Positions 62,270-64,000 of a stretch of 64,000 bases of DNA are shown here, piece by piece (positions within the stretch are counted from its first letter, which is position 1; the number at the start of each line of letters is the position of its first letter). The notes under the pieces are model-generated. The model worked only from the letters and a program-made list of their open reading frames with translations, did not search any database and was not told where the DNA came from. The translations under genes were made by a program, and so were the position numbers. This DNA comes from Novosphingobium sp049354825. GTDB lineage: Bacteria; Pseudomonadota; Alphaproteobacteria; Sphingomonadales; Sphingomonadaceae. The stretch spans positions 2,108,001 through 2,172,000 of the forward strand of contig NZ_CP186480.1 in NCBI RefSeq assembly GCF_049354825.1, read 5' to 3'.

Positions 62270-62303
62270 CAAAATAGAAGGGCCGCCCCTTTGCGGAGCG
62301 GCC
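62270..62303 (-). terminator. Terminator-like hairpin just upstream of trcR (possible attenuator)
   Basis: On the minus strand GGCCGC and GCGGCC form a 6-bp all-GC stem around an 11-base loop that can add two more pairs, followed by CTTCTATTTTG. It ends only 15 bases before the trcR GTG. It may end transcripts of the upstream oxidoreductase-GST pair. Any message reaching trcR from further upstream would have to read through it. Confidence 0.55.
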
Positions 62304-62430
62304 GTTGCGCCGCGCGATGTAAGGGGAATCGCCGCGCGGAGCAAGGCTTTGGATGGCTGCCACGCTTCGACGCCGGACAGGCGTTGGCAATCGTGCCGTC
62401 AGGACCGCGGCAAGCGTCAGCGGCAGCGGG

Positions 62431-63057
62431 CTAACCCGGAGGGGGAACATGGAGCGGCACGAAGCCGGGCAGCGCCTCGATCCGGGCGATCCAGCGCTGG
62501 ACGGCGGGATGGTCCGCAAGGTCGAACCCCGCATCGCCGGCGACGTGCGTGTAGGCGTAAAGCGCCAGGTCGGCGATCGTCACCGCGCCGCCGACCAGCC
62601 AGTCGCGCGCCGAAAACTCCGCCTCCATCAGGGCCAGCGCCACTGCGCCCCCGGCACGCTTGGGCGCGATCTGCAGGCGCTGCAGGTCGCTCAGCGCGTC
62701 TTCGCCGGTCACGCGCAACCAGAAGCGCAGCGTCGCGATGTTGGGTTCGTGGTTGTACTGTTCCCACAGAAGCCACCGGAGCACGTCGGCGCGATCGAAA
62801 CGATCGTGGGGAAGCAGCGCGCTGCCATCGGCCAGGTACCAGCAGGCGGCGTTCGATTCGGGCAGCATCCGGTCACCGACCTGCAGCACCGGGATGCGCC
62901 CGTTGGCATTGACCGCGGCGAGGAATTGGGGCGTGCGCGTCTCGCCCCTGGTAATGTCGTAGGCCACGCGTTCGAGCGGGAGGCCAAGCAGCGCGGCGGT
63001 CAGCCGGATTTTGTAGCAGTTGCCGCTGACCGGGTCTTCGTGAAGCACCAGCCGCAT
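62431..63057 (-). CDS. Glutathione S-transferase family protein
   Basis: Protein of 208 aa with a thioredoxin-like N-terminal domain. It starts MRLVLHEDPVSGNCYKIRLTA (Ser or Cys near residues 11-14 at the glutathione-activation position) and has the cis-Pro segment NGRIPVLQVGD and LPESNAACWYLA (glutathione gamma-Glu site). An all-helical C-terminal domain follows, with GGAVTIADLALYAYTH, the N-capping box. The substrate is unknown. The ATG at 63057 is 5 bases after the quinone oxidoreductase stop. A longer open frame upstream is a shadow of that gene. Confidence 0.9.
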   Translation of the reverse strand: MRLVLHEDPVSGNCYKIRLTAALLGLPLERVAYDITRGETRTPQFLAAVNANGRIPVLQVGDRMLPESNAACWYLADGSALLPHDRFDRADVLRWLLWEQYNHEPNIATLRFWLRVTGEDALSDLQRLQIAPKRAGGAVALALMEAEFSARDWLVGGAVTIADLALYAYTHVAGDAGFDLADHPAVQRWIARIEALPGFVPLHVPPPG

Positions 63058-63062
63058 GGCCG

Positions 63063-64000
63063 TCAGGCCTCCAGCACGATCTTGCCGATGTGGTCGCCGG
63101 CTTCCATCCGCGCGTGGGCGGCCGCGGCGTCGACCAGCGGGAAGGTGCGGTCCATGACCGGGCGCAGCGCACCCGATTCGACCAGCGGCCACGCGGTCTG
63201 GGCGATTTCCTGCGCCAGCAGCGCCTTGAACGCGTTGCCGCGCGGCCGCAACGTCGATCCGGTCAACGTCAGGCGGCGGCGCATGATTTCGGCCATGTTG
63301 ATCTCTGCCCGGACCCCGCCCTGGACAGCGATGGTAACGTGGCGGCCGTCGTCGCCCAGGCACTTGATGTTGCGCGCGACGTATTCGCCCGCGACCATGT
63401 CGAGCACGAGGTCGACCCCGCGGCCCCCGGTGATGCGCATCACCTCCTCGACGAAATCGCTGTTCTTGTAATCGATGGCGTGCGCGGCACCGATCCTGAG
63501 CGCTGCGGCACATTTTTCCGGCCCGCCGGCGGTCACGATCACGGTAATGCCGAACAGCTTGCCCAGCATCGCCGCCATCGAGCCGATCCCGCTGGTGCCG
63601 CCGTGGACCAGGATCGTCTCGCCCTCGCGGGCATAGCCGCGCTCGAACACGTTGTGCCACACGGTGAACAGCGTTTCGGGCAGCGCTGCGGCCTGGTCCA
63701 GGGGCAGGCCGGCGGGCACCGGCAGGCAATGTTCGGCAACCGCGAGGCAATACTGGGCATAGCCGCCGCCCGAAACAAGCGCGCAGACCTGCTGGCCGGG
63801 GAGCAGCGCAGTCACGCCCTCACCCAGTGCGACGACCTGCCCGGCTACCTCCAGCCCGGGGATCGGTGAGGCGCCCGGCGGCGGCGGGTAGAAGCCCTGG
63901 CGCTGGATCACGTCGGGGCGATTGACGCCGGCAAAGGCCACCTTGATCAGCACTTCGCCGGGGCCTGGCGTGGGAACCGGCACGCTTTCGGGTCGCAACA
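63063..64000 (-). CDS. NAD(P)H:quinone oxidoreductase-like medium-chain reductase, 5' end cut off
   Basis: Zinc-free medium-chain dehydrogenase/reductase of the QOR/PIG3 (TP53I3) group. About 312 residues are visible. GPGEVLIKVAFAGVNRPDV, FYPPPPGASPIPGLEVAG and the NADP site ILVHGGTSGIGSMAAMLGK are diagnostic, as is AAALRIGAAHAIDYK. The family normally begins about 20 residues earlier with a strand and an EVL-type segment. The frame is open to the window end, so the true start lies beyond 64000 and the first in-frame TTG (63998) is internal. It is probably co-transcribed with the GST gene. Confidence 0.92.
   Translation of the reverse strand, partial: LRPESVPVPTPGPGEVLIKVAFAGVNRPDVIQRQGFYPPPPGASPIPGLEVAGQVVALGEGVTALLPGQQVCALVSGGGYAQYCLAVAEHCLPVPAGLPLDQAAALPETLFTVWHNVFERGYAREGETILVHGGTSGIGSMAAMLGKLFGITVIVTAGGPEKCAAALRIGAAHAIDYKNSDFVEEVMRITGGRGVDLVLDMVAGEYVARNIKCLGDDGRHVTIAVQGGVRAEINMAEIMRRRLTLTGSTLRPRGNAFKALLAQEIAQTAWPLVESGALRPVMDRTFPLVDAAAAHARMEAGDHIGKIVLEA

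Overview
The window is a dense, high-GC chromosomal segment from an alphaproteobacterium, most likely a member of the Sphingomonadales. The evidence for this is a SciP-type (DUF1153) and a TrcR-type (DUF1013) cell-cycle regulator, an M23 peptidase-bactofilin pair, a Coq7 hydroxylase, a proA/nadD/rsfS/rlmH/envC/ctp block, and an exopolysaccharide region typical of sphingomonads. The assignment to order is an inference from gene content. No rRNA, tRNA, CRISPR array, transposase, integrase or prophage gene was recognised, and no gene-free stretch exceeds 300 bases (the longest is about 240).

Layout. 1-4.8 kb (+): the 3' part of sucC, a NeuD/PglD-like acyltransferase, etfB-etfA and a DUF389 membrane protein. 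4.8-11.8 kb (-): a tripartite-efflux operon (adaptor, then RND permease) followed by DUF445, GNAT and TonB_C-domain genes. 12-17 kb: sciP with a coupled small gene (-), mnmA (+), a small anchored protein (-), an M48 peptidase (-), a small exported membrane protein with an excellent terminator (+) and a serine-hydrolase lipoprotein (+). 17-22.6 kb: GDP-fucose synthase (+), a CDF transporter and pdxH (-), then a DnaJ-like co-chaperone, a BrkB/YihY protein and fabI (+).

22.6-48.8 kb is one large Wzx/Wzy-type exopolysaccharide or capsule locus. It holds a Wza-like export lipoprotein, a glutamine amidotransferase, five GT4 glycosyltransferases, a flippase, two polymerase/ligase-like proteins, a fused Wzc tyrosine autokinase with a Tyr-Gly tail, a WbpM/PglF-like dehydratase, a DegT aminotransferase, a PglC-like phosphoglycosyl transferase, a TylF-type methyltransferase, a Tat-exported beta-helix protein, and a three-gene nucleotide-sugar operon (TviB-like dehydrogenase, UDP-glucuronate 4-epimerase, UDP-xylose synthase). 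Together these could make a diamino-trideoxyhexose priming sugar and uronic acid, uronamide and pentose components. The acetyltransferase expected for the priming sugar may be the orphan gene beside sucC; this is inference.

48.8-57 kb (-): a secreted protein of unknown function, coq7-dsbB-ctpA-envC-rlmH-rsfS-nadD, an aldo/keto reductase and proA. 57-58.7 kb (+): the M23 peptidase-bactofilin pair. 58.7-64 kb (-): an acyl-CoA ligase, wecB, trcR, a glutathione S-transferase and a quinone oxidoreductase cut by the window end. Many neighbouring genes overlap by 4 nt (ATGA or GTGA), so translational coupling is common in this genome.
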